Shown: positions 53,426 to 61,400 of the stretch, in pieces
Position numbering within the stretch: position 1 is the stretch's first letter
Layout: each line of letters opens with the position of its first letter
Assembly (NCBI GenBank): GCA_027858855.1
Contig: JAQIBV010000002.1
Span: forward strand, 1-64,000
Length of the DNA stretch: 64,000 nucleotides
From: Spirochaetota bacterium
GTDB lineage: Bacteria; Spirochaetota; UBA4802; JAFGJZ01
Direction: 5' to 3'
Made by a program: the position numbers and the translations under genes
Notes under the pieces: generated by a model
Told to the model about the DNA's origin: nothing
What the model saw: only the letters and a program-made list of their open reading frames with translations
Database searches by the model: none

Positions 53426-54076
53426 TTATTTAAGCGGTTTATGACAAAACCACCAATCATAACACTCTAAAGAGGAATCTTTCATACGCTCGGCTGCAGT
53501 CTTTTCATCTTTTGGTGGCGCAACAATTATACGATCTTTTATAAGTTCATTGTCTGGCCAACCGGCAGGCACAGCACCCTGAGCGTCGGAAATTTGAAGT
53601 GCCTTGACAGCGCGCACAACCTCATCCATGTTTCGACCAATCTCTTGTGGATAGTACATAATCAGGCGAACTTTGTCCTGCGGGTCTCCAACGAAAACTG
53701 CGCGAACAGTATTGGTCCCCTTACCTGGATGAAGCATACCAAGCTTTAACGCAATAGCATCGTTAGCTGCAACTACCGGAAATTTGATTTCAACATCAAG
53801 ATTTTCTTTAATCCACTGAACCCATTTAATATGCGAAAAAATCTGATCGACCGACATTCCAATAAGTTTGCACCCCAATTGTTCGAACTGATCGTAACGT
53901 TGCTGAAAAGCAACAAATTCTGTAGTACAAACTGGGGTAAAATCCGCAGGGTGGCTGAAGAGCACAAACCATGACCCCTTTAAATCTCCTGGGATATTCA
54001 TTGGACCATGCGTTGTCTGAACCGAAAGTTCAGGAAAATCATCTCCTAATAACGGCATTGATGGATGGTTTTCCAT
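53426..54076 (-). CDS. Peroxiredoxin of the 1-Cys/Prx6 type
   Basis: A 216-residue thioredoxin-fold peroxidase that reduces hydrogen peroxide and organic peroxides. The peroxidatic Cys50 lies in [10 protein letters not shown], and the Prx6-type C-terminal half ([21 protein letters not shown]) is present. Two C-terminal cysteines, Cys205 and Cys211 (CYDWWFC), resemble those of archaeal-type Prx6 enzymes that use them for resolution. AGGAGG precedes the ATG. A near-consensus Fur box lies 124 bases upstream. The ferritin gene follows 132 bases downstream. Confidence 0.93.
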   Translation of the reverse strand: MENHPSMPLLGDDFPELSVQTTHGPMNIPGDLKGSWFVLFSHPADFTPVCTTEFVAFQQRYDQFEQLGCKLIGMSVDQIFSHIKWVQWIKENLDVEIKFPVVAANDAIALKLGMLHPGKGTNTVRAVFVGDPQDKVRLIMYYPQEIGRNMDEVVRAVKALQISDAQGAVPAGWPDNELIKDRIIVAPPKDEKTAAERMKDSSLECYDWWFCHKPLK

Positions 54077-54199
54077 AAAATCCTCCTATATAGATTATAT
54101 AAATGGCTTTAGTTTACAGCATTATCGTTTATTTCAGTTTGTTTAAGCCACTATTAACTATAAGGTAATGGACAGTAGAAAGAAGTCAAGAATTTTGTT

Positions 54200-54218
54200 G
54201 ATAATAATTATCATTATC
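54200..54218. promoter_or_regulatory. Fur box upstream of the peroxiredoxin gene
   Basis: GATAATAATTATCATTATC matches the 19-base Fur consensus GATAATGATAATCATTATC at 17 positions. It is flanked on both sides by TT/AA that extend the palindrome. The nearest downstream gene is the peroxiredoxin (minus strand, start 54076). A Fur or PerR regulator probably controls it, possibly together with ferritin. Confidence 0.7.
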
Positions 54219-54288
54219 AAAATTAATAAACAGTTTTTCTTTTTAGTGAAAATATCCAGCAGGTTAAAACAGAATACTGTTATGTATA

Positions 54289-56799
54289 TTATTCAGAAGT
54301 ATTTAACGACTTATAATCGAACAACCTACTACTCAGTTGTTCGAAATCCTTCTCATCTTTCGCCCGGATAATCGCATCTACTAACTGATCAATCATAACC
54401 AGTTGAGAAATACGGGATAGTATATTCAGGTGACTCTGAGTAGATTTAGATACGGGCGACATCAGAATAATCATAAGACAGTGACGACTCTCTCTTTCCA
54501 GAGTTTTGAAAACAAACCCCTGGTTACTGACAACCATAAACAGTTGATACTCATCAAAAAGAGGAGTACGACTATGAATCAGCACTACATTATCGGTTAA
54601 CTCTAAAGGGTACTCATTTATTACTGATGCAATTGTAGTAAAAACCGCTTCCCGATTCTCCGTAATATTACGGTTTACCAGCTGACGTGTTGCAACAATT
54701 GGATCACTCTCTTCAAGATTAAACATGATATTAGAAACTGGCATCAAATCAGCTGGAATAACTTTTTCAGGCTGAGTCAGCACGTCATTGTCCGATTGCT
54801 CATCCTCAACAGTCGAAGGATACAAAGCAAGAAGATTATTATTCGGAAAATTCTTACACAATTGTGTTGGCATTTTTTCAAAATTCAGGCGCCACGAAAT
54901 GCTTCCTCTCCTGGAAATCAGCTGTACTATAAAATCATCCGGTTTAACGAAAGTGTTCATCTGTTCGCTAATATTTTTCCAGCTTTCTATTTTATATGTT
55001 TCTATTCGGTTTTTTTGTTTAACAAAAAAGTGATGAATCTCTGTATAGGTCTCCTCTTCAGATACGATCATCCATTCGGCTGAAACGGCACTTCCCAGCT
55101 TGATTACCGCACTAATTGTATCAACAAAACCACGCTGTTTGTAAATATAGGGAGGAACGATCAGGATAATTCGGTTCATTGTGTTTACAGGCTTTATACT
55201 CTTAACAACAAAAATCATCTTCGAACAGTTTTTTGCTAACTGCTCTGCAATAGTGTTCAGAAAAGAGCCGGTCAGCTTTCCTGTTTCATTCCATCCCATA
55301 ATAACTTTAGAAATTCTCTGCTCCTCAACTGCTTTTAAAATTGCAGATGAGATGTTGGTATCAATTTTATTTAAAGGAATAACCGGTTTTTGTGCAGCAC
55401 TTGCACGAATCCCGGCTTTCGTTAAAATTGTCTCACCATCTATGACACCCTGCCCCACATCGCTACTGTCAACAGTAACATGTAAAGGATACAATGGTTC
55501 ATGCCCACTTGTAGGATGAATAAGAAAAGCAAAATCCATCAATTCTGATACATTGTCAACCCTCGCAATAGGTATAAGAACACGATCCACTCTGTTTTTT
55601 TCTGAATATTCATGTGGATGCTTTGCATCAAGCACTATACGTCGGGCAAAACGCTGAGTAATAACCGAACCCGCAAAACAGGTTACAATAATCATCATTA
55701 TTGTTCCCGTTAAGACATCTTCACTGAAGATTCCAACATTATAACCAACAAGCACTGCAGCAAGTGTGGCAGCCGCCTGGTTGATGCTCATTCCAAAGAT
55801 AAGTCCTCTATCAGTTCTGTTAAAACCAACAATGGAACTGAACGCCCGCGCAGCAAGATCTTTAGAAACAATGGCAATAATTATCATCACAAGGGAAACA
55901 TTAAGAGCTGTTGTATTTGTAAAAAGAATCACAGGATCAATAAGCATACCTACCGAAATAAGAAAAAACGGAATAAAAAGAGCACTACCTACGAATTGAA
56001 TTCTGTTCATCAATAAGCTCTTCTCTGGAATCAACGGGTTCAATGTTAACCCGGCAAGAAACGCCCCGATAATCGGTTCAAGGCCAATAAGATGCGAAAA
56101 AAAAGCAGAAATGAAAACAGCTGTCAATACGAAGACATAGTCCTCTACACCTGAGTCAGTAAAATAGTTACGGAAAAACCAGGAGGTAATTCGGGGAAGA
56201 AGAAGAACCACGGTTGTCGTATACATAATTGAATAAATTATTAACTTCGGCCAGAAAAAGATAGTGATATCGCCGCTGTGCAAAGCAATAACAACGGCAA
56301 GAATGACAAATGCAAGTGTATCTGTAATTATAGTTCCGCCAACAGTCGCAGCCACAGCCTTTTTTTTAGAAAGCCCAAGTTGACTAACAATCGGAAAGGT
56401 CAGCAAAGTATGCGACGAGAACATGCTTGCCAGCAATACTGAAGCCGGCAGGCTCATCTTCAAAATATAAAAGGCTGCCGCTGTTCCCATAAACAGAGGA
56501 ATAAAAAAAGTCAGCAAACCAAAGATTATACTGTGATGTTTGTTTCGCTTGATCTCCTCAAGATTAATTTCTAAACCAGCCTGAAACATTATATACAGAA
56601 GCCCAATTGTTCCAAGCAGTTCAATTGTTTTATCACGTTCAAGAACGTTCGAAGCATGCGGCCCCAGAACGACACCAAAAAGAATCAAGCCAACAATACC
56701 CGGTAAACGTAATCGCGTTGAGAGCAATGGAGCAACAAGTACTGACAGCATTACAATAGAAAAAATTAATACAGGATCATGAACCGGAAAAAAACTCAT
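54289..56799 (-). CDS. Kef/CPA2-type cation:proton antiporter with USP and EIIA-like domains
   Basis: An 836-residue protein with an N-terminal Na+/H+-exchanger domain (about 1-390, 11-13 membrane helices; LGLEPIIGAFLAGLTLNPLIP is the family core). Residues 400-670 are soluble and resemble two universal-stress-protein-like folds (RVDRVLIPIARVDNV; NRIILIVPPY). Residues 690-830 resemble a PTS fructose/mannitol EIIA domain, with His742 in VVLIHSRTP at the position normally phosphorylated. The EIIA-like tail could sense phosphorylation or a ligand to gate transport. GAGGAAG precedes the ATG, and mgtE is 25 bases upstream on the same strand. Confidence 0.87.
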   Translation of the reverse strand: MSFFPVHDPVLIFSIVMLSVLVAPLLSTRLRLPGIVGLILFGVVLGPHASNVLERDKTIELLGTIGLLYIMFQAGLEINLEEIKRNKHHSIIFGLLTFFIPLFMGTAAAFYILKMSLPASVLLASMFSSHTLLTFPIVSQLGLSKKKAVAATVGGTIITDTLAFVILAVVIALHSGDITIFFWPKLIIYSIMYTTTVVLLLPRITSWFFRNYFTDSGVEDYVFVLTAVFISAFFSHLIGLEPIIGAFLAGLTLNPLIPEKSLLMNRIQFVGSALFIPFFLISVGMLIDPVILFTNTTALNVSLVMIIIAIVSKDLAARAFSSIVGFNRTDRGLIFGMSINQAAATLAAVLVGYNVGIFSEDVLTGTIMMIIVTCFAGSVITQRFARRIVLDAKHPHEYSEKNRVDRVLIPIARVDNVSELMDFAFLIHPTSGHEPLYPLHVTVDSSDVGQGVIDGETILTKAGIRASAAQKPVIPLNKIDTNISSAILKAVEEQRISKVIMGWNETGKLTGSFLNTIAEQLAKNCSKMIFVVKSIKPVNTMNRIILIVPPYIYKQRGFVDTISAVIKLGSAVSAEWMIVSEEETYTEIHHFFVKQKNRIETYKIESWKNISEQMNTFVKPDDFIVQLISRRGSISWRLNFEKMPTQLCKNFPNNNLLALYPSTVEDEQSDNDVLTQPEKVIPADLMPVSNIMFNLEESDPIVATRQLVNRNITENREAVFTTIASVINEYPLELTDNVVLIHSRTPLFDEYQLFMVVSNQGFVFKTLERESRHCLMIILMSPVSKSTQSHLNILSRISQLVMIDQLVDAIIRAKDEKDFEQLSSRLFDYKSLNTSE

Positions 56800-56824
56800 A
56801 CAGTCTTCCTCATTAGATCAATTA

Positions 56825-58201
56825 TTAAATACCAAGCAACAACGTCACCGTAGTAAAATATATCACAAGCCCTGTAATATCAACAACAGTTGTGAGGGCG
56901 GGGATAGCAATAAGAGCAGGATCAAACTTAAATTTTGAAGCAATCAGCGGCAGAAGTGCCCCGATAATTGTTGAAGAGACCACCTGTAGCCCCAATGCAA
57001 TTGCAATTGCAAAAGCAATACGCGATAAAGAGAACCCTGAAGGAATCGTGGAACCGGCACCGAAAACTACTACACGCAAGAAAGCAAGCAAACCGAGCAA
57101 TAAGGCCAGCATAAAAGCAATTCCTAATTCCCGAACCAAAATTAGAAGTGTATCTTTTGCTGAAATCTCTTTCAATGCGAGAGCCCGCACAACCAGTGTT
57201 GCCGACTGACTACCGGTATTTCCGCCTGTACCTGCCAGCATTGGCATAAAAACTGAGAGTATGGCAAACTGCATCAGAATTCCTTCATAATTTTGAACTA
57301 TAAATCCCGACACAAGCCCCAACACCGCAAGGGCAACAACCCAGGGACTTCGATTACAGAAGTGCTTCCAAACACTCATTTTCATATACATCGCATCTTC
57401 ATGGCTACCGCTAATAGCCATGAATTTTTCCATGTCCTCTGTATGCTCTTGGGTTATGATGTCAATTGCATCATCATGGGTAATGATTCCAACAAGGGCA
57501 TCGTTTTCATTAAGAACCGGCAATGCGATAAGATCAAGCTTCTGTATTTTACGTGCGGCATCTTCCTGATCATCGTCGACATGGGCAGTGATAACTTCAC
57601 CATTCATAATGTCATCAACAAGTGAATTTTTGTTAGATACAATCAGATCTTTTAATGAGACGAATCCTAAAATTCTACGATTACTGTCGATCACATATGA
57701 GTAGTAGATTGTCTCTTTATTAGGCGCGACCATACGCAAATGGTCGATTGCCTGTAGAGCTGTTAACTTTGGCGGGAGTGTCGCATAATCGGAAGTCATT
57801 ACCGCTCCGGCCGTGCCCTCTTCATAAGCCGACAGGCGACGTATATCTTCACGCTCAACTTGTGCCATTGCAGGAAGAGTTGTTTCCCGAAGTTCTTCAG
57901 GCATGTTTTTAAAAAGATCGGCCCGGTCGTCCGGAGACATATTTGTAAGAAGTCCAACAATTTCGTTTCGACGTAATGTTTTAACAATATCGAGCTGTAA
58001 CGACTCATTTAAATGACTGTATATTTCAGAACGAGCTTCAACAGGAGTATACTGCAACACTGCCCAGACCTCTTCTTTATGAAGAGTTGAGATCAGTTCG
58101 GCAATAACGGCGGGGTGTTCATTTTCTAGAAAATCCTGAAGGGGCTCCAGGTCTCCGTTTGCTATAAGTTCTCTTAGATCAGGTATTATGAGAGTATTCA
58201 T
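56825..58201 (-). CDS. mgtE: Magnesium transporter MgtE
   Basis: A 458-residue Mg2+ channel/transporter. It has the MgtE N-terminal superhelical domain (about 10-130), a CBS pair (about 135-255) that closes the channel when Mg2+ is high, and five membrane helices (about 280-458) with GTGGNTGSQSATLVVRALAL, the conserved pore-lining motif. The final helix contains PALTTVVDITGLVIYF with the conserved Asp. GGAGGAG lies seven bases upstream of the ATG. It is followed by the Kef-type antiporter, so both ion carriers are probably cotranscribed. Confidence 0.96.
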   Translation of the reverse strand: MNTLIIPDLRELIANGDLEPLQDFLENEHPAVIAELISTLHKEEVWAVLQYTPVEARSEIYSHLNESLQLDIVKTLRRNEIVGLLTNMSPDDRADLFKNMPEELRETTLPAMAQVEREDIRRLSAYEEGTAGAVMTSDYATLPPKLTALQAIDHLRMVAPNKETIYYSYVIDSNRRILGFVSLKDLIVSNKNSLVDDIMNGEVITAHVDDDQEDAARKIQKLDLIALPVLNENDALVGIITHDDAIDIITQEHTEDMEKFMAISGSHEDAMYMKMSVWKHFCNRSPWVVALAVLGLVSGFIVQNYEGILMQFAILSVFMPMLAGTGGNTGSQSATLVVRALALKEISAKDTLLILVRELGIAFMLALLLGLLAFLRVVVFGAGSTIPSGFSLSRIAFAIAIALGLQVVSSTIIGALLPLIASKFKFDPALIAIPALTTVVDITGLVIYFTTVTLLLGI

Positions 58202-58464
58202 GGTCTCCTCCGTTTTGGCAGCATCCGACGAAAAACCGCTTCCGGAGAAGAGATGCTCAGTATGTTAGAATAACACAGATCATATCTTCTGACAAAGTAG
58301 GAAGGGAAAATGCTGCTAATATTTTTTGAGTTTTCTGTTGGCACCTACTACTGCCATCCGAATCGCTCATCTATGCCTCATTATTTTTATATGGACTTTA
58401 GTACAAGAGTATTGTCAGAATTTGTATTATAATGATAACATATTCGCAAAAAAAAGACCTTATG

Positions 58465-59397
58465 TCAAGTTACATTACGCCGGGCAGCACCACTATTCCA
58501 GACCATTATAAGAATTCCTGTCATAACACAAGCCAATCCGAGTAATTGCGTTATTTCCGGAATCTCATCAAGAATAAAATAGGCGGCTATCATTGTTACC
58601 GCAGGAGCTGCTGTTCCAAGAGCAATAGTTTTAGAGACCTCCAACCGCTTGAGCGACTCCAGAAAAAGTATTTTGGATACCCCCAACGCTAACAATCCAT
58701 TTAGTGCAATAAGAGAAACAATAAAAACCGGCGAACCATGACTAAGCTGCTCTTTTTCAAACAGGACACTCATGCTTAATAAAAAGAAACCACCAAGAAG
58801 ACTGCGGAAGCATAACTGTGTTATTGAAGAGACCCGAGTAAGAGCCCTTTTTTGAAAATAGTTCCCGACAGGTGTTATTGTAAAAATCAGCACCAAAAAC
58901 AGATCCCATGAAACAAAAGCACCTGAAAAGTTTCGAAGTACAATCAGCGACACTCCCACAAGTACAAAAAAAGTTCCAGCAATTTTCCGAGTTGTAACTT
59001 TTTCAAACCCCAGTAGTGTGAAGAAAAGAAAAGTCCAAATTACTTCGGACTGATTTAATATTGCTATATTTCCGGCACGAGTCTTTTGACCAGCCCAGAA
59101 AAGCACACCGTAAAATAAGACAGATATAATAAGCGTACTAAATAACATATCTCGAAATGCCGTTTTGCAGATCAATTCCGCTGTTTTACCGGAAACTACT
59201 AATACCAGCAAACAGACAATACCCGCTATGAAAATTGAACTACCGGCAAAAAAAAGTGGTGGCAAAACATTAGCCGAAGAGCGCACCAAAACAGGCATCA
59301 TCCCCCATAAGAGAAGAGAAACTCCAATAAATAGCTCCCCTTTTTTTTCTGTCGATAAACCACGGAACCATTTCAAAATAGCACACCTGACATCCAT
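58465..59397 (-). CDS. DMT-superfamily (EamA) transporter
   Basis: A 310-residue permease with ten predicted membrane helices arranged as two EamA repeats (first about 20-150, second about 165-300). GVSLLLWGMMPVLVRSSANVLPP and the second-repeat GLLALGVSKILFLESLKRLEVSKTIAL are typical of metabolite exporters of the EamA family. The substrate is unknown. I chose the ATG at 59397; a TTG at 59448 is possible but has no ribosome site. It stands alone, and is divergent from the DUF89-like gene. Confidence 0.82.
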   Translation of the reverse strand: MDVRCAILKWFRGLSTEKKGELFIGVSLLLWGMMPVLVRSSANVLPPLFFAGSSIFIAGIVCLLVLVVSGKTAELICKTAFRDMLFSTLIISVLFYGVLFWAGQKTRAGNIAILNQSEVIWTFLFFTLLGFEKVTTRKIAGTFFVLVGVSLIVLRNFSGAFVSWDLFLVLIFTITPVGNYFQKRALTRVSSITQLCFRSLLGGFFLLSMSVLFEKEQLSHGSPVFIVSLIALNGLLALGVSKILFLESLKRLEVSKTIALGTAAPAVTMIAAYFILDEIPEITQLLGLACVMTGILIMVWNSGAARRNVT

Positions 59398-59528
59398 AAC
59401 CTGATTACAGTAAACAATAACAGGTTTATAAAAAACCTTTAGGTTCAATTACATACACAATAACTCTTGACAAATTCAAGAAATTATTCAGTTTTCAATT
59501 AAAATTAATTTAACTTATTTAAGGCTTT

Positions 59529-59921
59529 ATGAAATCATTTATTGACTGTATTCCATGTTTTGCAATTGTCGGAGAAACTCTTTTTGACAGGATTTTAATT
59601 GAACAATTTCCCGGAAATGCAAAAGTATATTACGCAGTTAAAGGAAGCCCTGTAATAAATGACGCCACGAAAGAAGATGCCCTTGATGTTTCTATAGACA
59701 AAGTCGCAAAAATAGTATCGAACGGAACGGATATCCCTGGAACTATTATTGAAGATTGTTCCCCAAATTTTCAAAAATTATTCAAAGACGCAGATGTAAT
59801 TGTATCAAAGAGTCAGGGAAATTTCGAAACTTTGAATGAAAATGAGCGGGAAATTTTCTTTATATTACAGATAAAATGCGCAGCATTGGCTTGCCGAAAT
59901 GGTTTTCACAAAGAAGACTGA
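59529..59921 (+). CDS. Internally deleted DUF89 (ARMT1-like) protein
   Basis: The 130-residue product aligns with the two ends of DUF89 damage-control phosphatases (usually about 290 residues). Residues 1-11 (MKSFIDCIPCF) match the family N-terminal CxxC segment, and residues 15-125 match the C-terminal catalytic half (GETLFDRILIEQF, KGSPVINDATKEDA, PGTIIEDCSPNF, ADVIVSKSQGNFETL). The intervening helical domain and the D-N of the D-N-x-G-E metal motif are missing, so it joins IVGETL directly. One metal ligand (Asp in PVINDAT) persists. The frame remains open, but loss of the D-N suggests a defective or repurposed enzyme. AAGG precedes the ATG; ywbE is 34 bases downstream. Confidence 0.72.
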   Translation: MKSFIDCIPCFAIVGETLFDRILIEQFPGNAKVYYAVKGSPVINDATKEDALDVSIDKVAKIVSNGTDIPGTIIEDCSPNFQKLFKDADVIVSKSQGNFETLNENEREIFFILQIKCAALACRNGFHKED

Positions 59922-59955
59922 GTTGTTACATCTACTTCAGCCTTAAGGGATAACA

Positions 59956-60150
59956 ATGAATAATCAAAAAAGAGAATCTATTCGCTCAGGCCTAAAAGTG
60001 GCTGTTGTTAAAAAAAATGACCAGCAAAAAGGTATACTAACAGAAGGAATAGTCGAGACCATTTTAACAAACTCCGCATTTCATCCTCATGGAATAAAGG
60101 TTCGCCTGACTGATGGCTCGGTCGGACGGGTAAAGCAAATATTAGAGTAG
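59956..60150 (+). CDS. ywbE: YwbE family protein (DUF2196)
   Basis: A 64-residue protein that matches the small YwbE family throughout: an opening of QKRESIRSGLKVAVVKKNDQ, then GILTEGIVETILTN and the conserved HPHGIKVRLTDGSVGRVKQI. It is a small beta-rich (SH3/KOW-like) fold of unknown function found in many bacteria. AAGGGA precedes the ATG. Its 3' end overlaps the convergent flavoprotein gene by nine bases. It probably shares a transcript with the DUF89-like gene. Confidence 0.9.
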   Translation: MNNQKRESIRSGLKVAVVKKNDQQKGILTEGIVETILTNSAFHPHGIKVRLTDGSVGRVKQILE

Positions 60151-60708
60151 CCGCGATAACCCTTTTTTTACAATTCGTTCAATTTTTTTTCTTTGGCTTT
60201 CATTTAGTTTATGCGCATTATCTATCGCATAACATCTAGCCTTAATCCCACAAAATGAGAGAATATCTTTCTTTACCTGTTTTAGCGATCTATCACCTGC
60301 TAAAAATTTTCCAAATATACGTGGGCCTCCAAATGAAGAAAAAACAGCGGCCTTCCCCGACAAGAGCTTAATAGGTAAAGTCTTTTCATACGAATAGGCA
60401 AACCGAGGAATTAGAAGTCTGTCAAAAAAACCTTTCAACATTGCCGGCATTCCATTCCACCATGTGGGATAAATAAAAATGAATTTACGCTCATTTTTAA
60501 ACAAGCTTTGGATCTTTTTATTCTGTTCCGAAACCGCATAATGCCCCGACGTATAATGTTCATCCGGCTTTAAAGCTGGATCATAATTCATTGCATATAA
60601 ATCAAGCAATTCATATTGAATTTTTTTTTCGTTTAGTAAGCATTCTACATTCCGAAGAATCTCCCCACAATGACCTTCTTTATTTGGATGAGTATATATA
60701 ATCAGCAT
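60142..60708 (-). CDS. NQO-type NAD(P)H dehydrogenase (flavodoxin-like fold)
   Basis: A 188-residue flavoprotein of the NAD(P)H:quinone oxidoreductase/modulator-of-drug-activity family. The N-terminal LIIYTHPNKEGHCGEILRNV is the FMN/FAD phosphate loop; FIFIYPTWWNGMPAMLKGFFDRLL is the diagnostic family motif. It probably performs two-electron reduction of quinones or related electrophiles. AGGAAGG lies at the end of a decayed upstream gene, five bases before the ATG, so it once followed another gene in an operon. It overlaps ywbE (convergent) by nine bases. Confidence 0.9.
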   Translation of the reverse strand: MLIIYTHPNKEGHCGEILRNVECLLNEKKIQYELLDLYAMNYDPALKPDEHYTSGHYAVSEQNKKIQSLFKNERKFIFIYPTWWNGMPAMLKGFFDRLLIPRFAYSYEKTLPIKLLSGKAAVFSSFGGPRIFGKFLAGDRSLKQVKKDILSFCGIKARCYAIDNAHKLNESQRKKIERIVKKGLSRLL

Positions 60709-60710
60709 CT

Positions 60711-60900
60711 TTACCTTCCTGTAAGAGTATCTTCTGTAAAGCGGTTAGCCATCTCTTTTAAAGCTTCATTTGCACCCTGATCAGACTGCTCATCAATAGC
60801 CTTTTCAATTCTTTTTTATCTATCAGACTAACAAAAGTTTTTTCTCATTTCTTTCAATAATATTTTTTTTCGCCTCTTTTTCCTTTTTCAACGTTATACA
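60711..60900 (-). pseudogene. Decayed small gene upstream of the NQO flavoprotein
   Basis: On the minus strand, frame ending at 60711-60713 encodes KRIEKAIDEQSDQGANEAL and continues to EMANRFTEDTLTGR before its stop, which is two bases before the flavoprotein ATG. This segment (34 codons) has good coding character but is preceded by an in-frame TAA at 60816-60818. Upstream coding-like stretches (TFVSLIDKK; KEAKKNIIERNEKK) occur in other frames around runs of six to eight A residues. It could be a frameshifted remnant or indels in homopolymers of the assembly. The original family is unknown. Confidence 0.5.
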
Positions 60901-60979
60901 ATACAGACCATTTTAAAAATTGTAAACCCCAGAAGCCTCTTTTTTATAACAAAGTTACCAACAAATCAAGGAGTATAAG

Positions 60980-61390
60980 ATGAAGACAACTCTTTACATA
61001 AAAAAAAGCATCAGAGAAAGAGTAAAAATTATTGCAATTAAGAAAAAACGCACAGTTTCATCTGTTGTAGCCGAACTTTTAAGCAAACTAATTGAAAAAG
61101 AATCCCCCAAAAAACAATTCACCTATACTTCAGTAAAATATCAGGAATCTGACCCCGAAGATGAATTTGAGTATCTTCATGTTACTTTTTCCCAAATTCA
61201 ATACGAAGTTTTTCTTGATGCCCGTAAGTTGTTTAAGTCCTCTGTTTCCCGTCTTCTTTTTATGGCAATGGAAGCCTTAAATCAAAGTTCTGTTTCTTTA
61301 GAAGATAGTTATCGCTTCAACACTTATACTTTCAACAAAAAAGCTACAAATAAAACAATCAAGCTAATACAAACATGGGGAATCCCATAA
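60980..61390 (+). CDS. Tandem ribbon-helix-helix-like protein (paralogue of 45615-46067)
   Basis: A 136-residue basic protein. Residues 1-40 form an RHH unit: KTTLYIKKSIRERVKIIAI, then SSVVAELLSKLIEK. A second unit at about 65-100 has LHVTFSQIQYEVFLDARKLF, then S-x-S and MAMEAL. It shares with the other copy the SQ after the strand, R-x-F/L-F, S-x-S, MA and a terminal IK..TW pattern. AGGAG precedes the ATG. It is most likely a DNA-binding regulator. Its stop is 11 bases from the convergent GH43 gene. Confidence 0.6.
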   Translation: MKTTLYIKKSIRERVKIIAIKKKRTVSSVVAELLSKLIEKESPKKQFTYTSVKYQESDPEDEFEYLHVTFSQIQYEVFLDARKLFKSSVSRLLFMAMEALNQSSVSLEDSYRFNTYTFNKKATNKTIKLIQTWGIP

Positions 61391-61400
61391 AACCTATACA

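Noticed and set aside
58202-58464. M-box riboswitch before mgtE
   Set aside because: The leader has only a weak small hairpin and lacks the conserved M-box sequence blocks.
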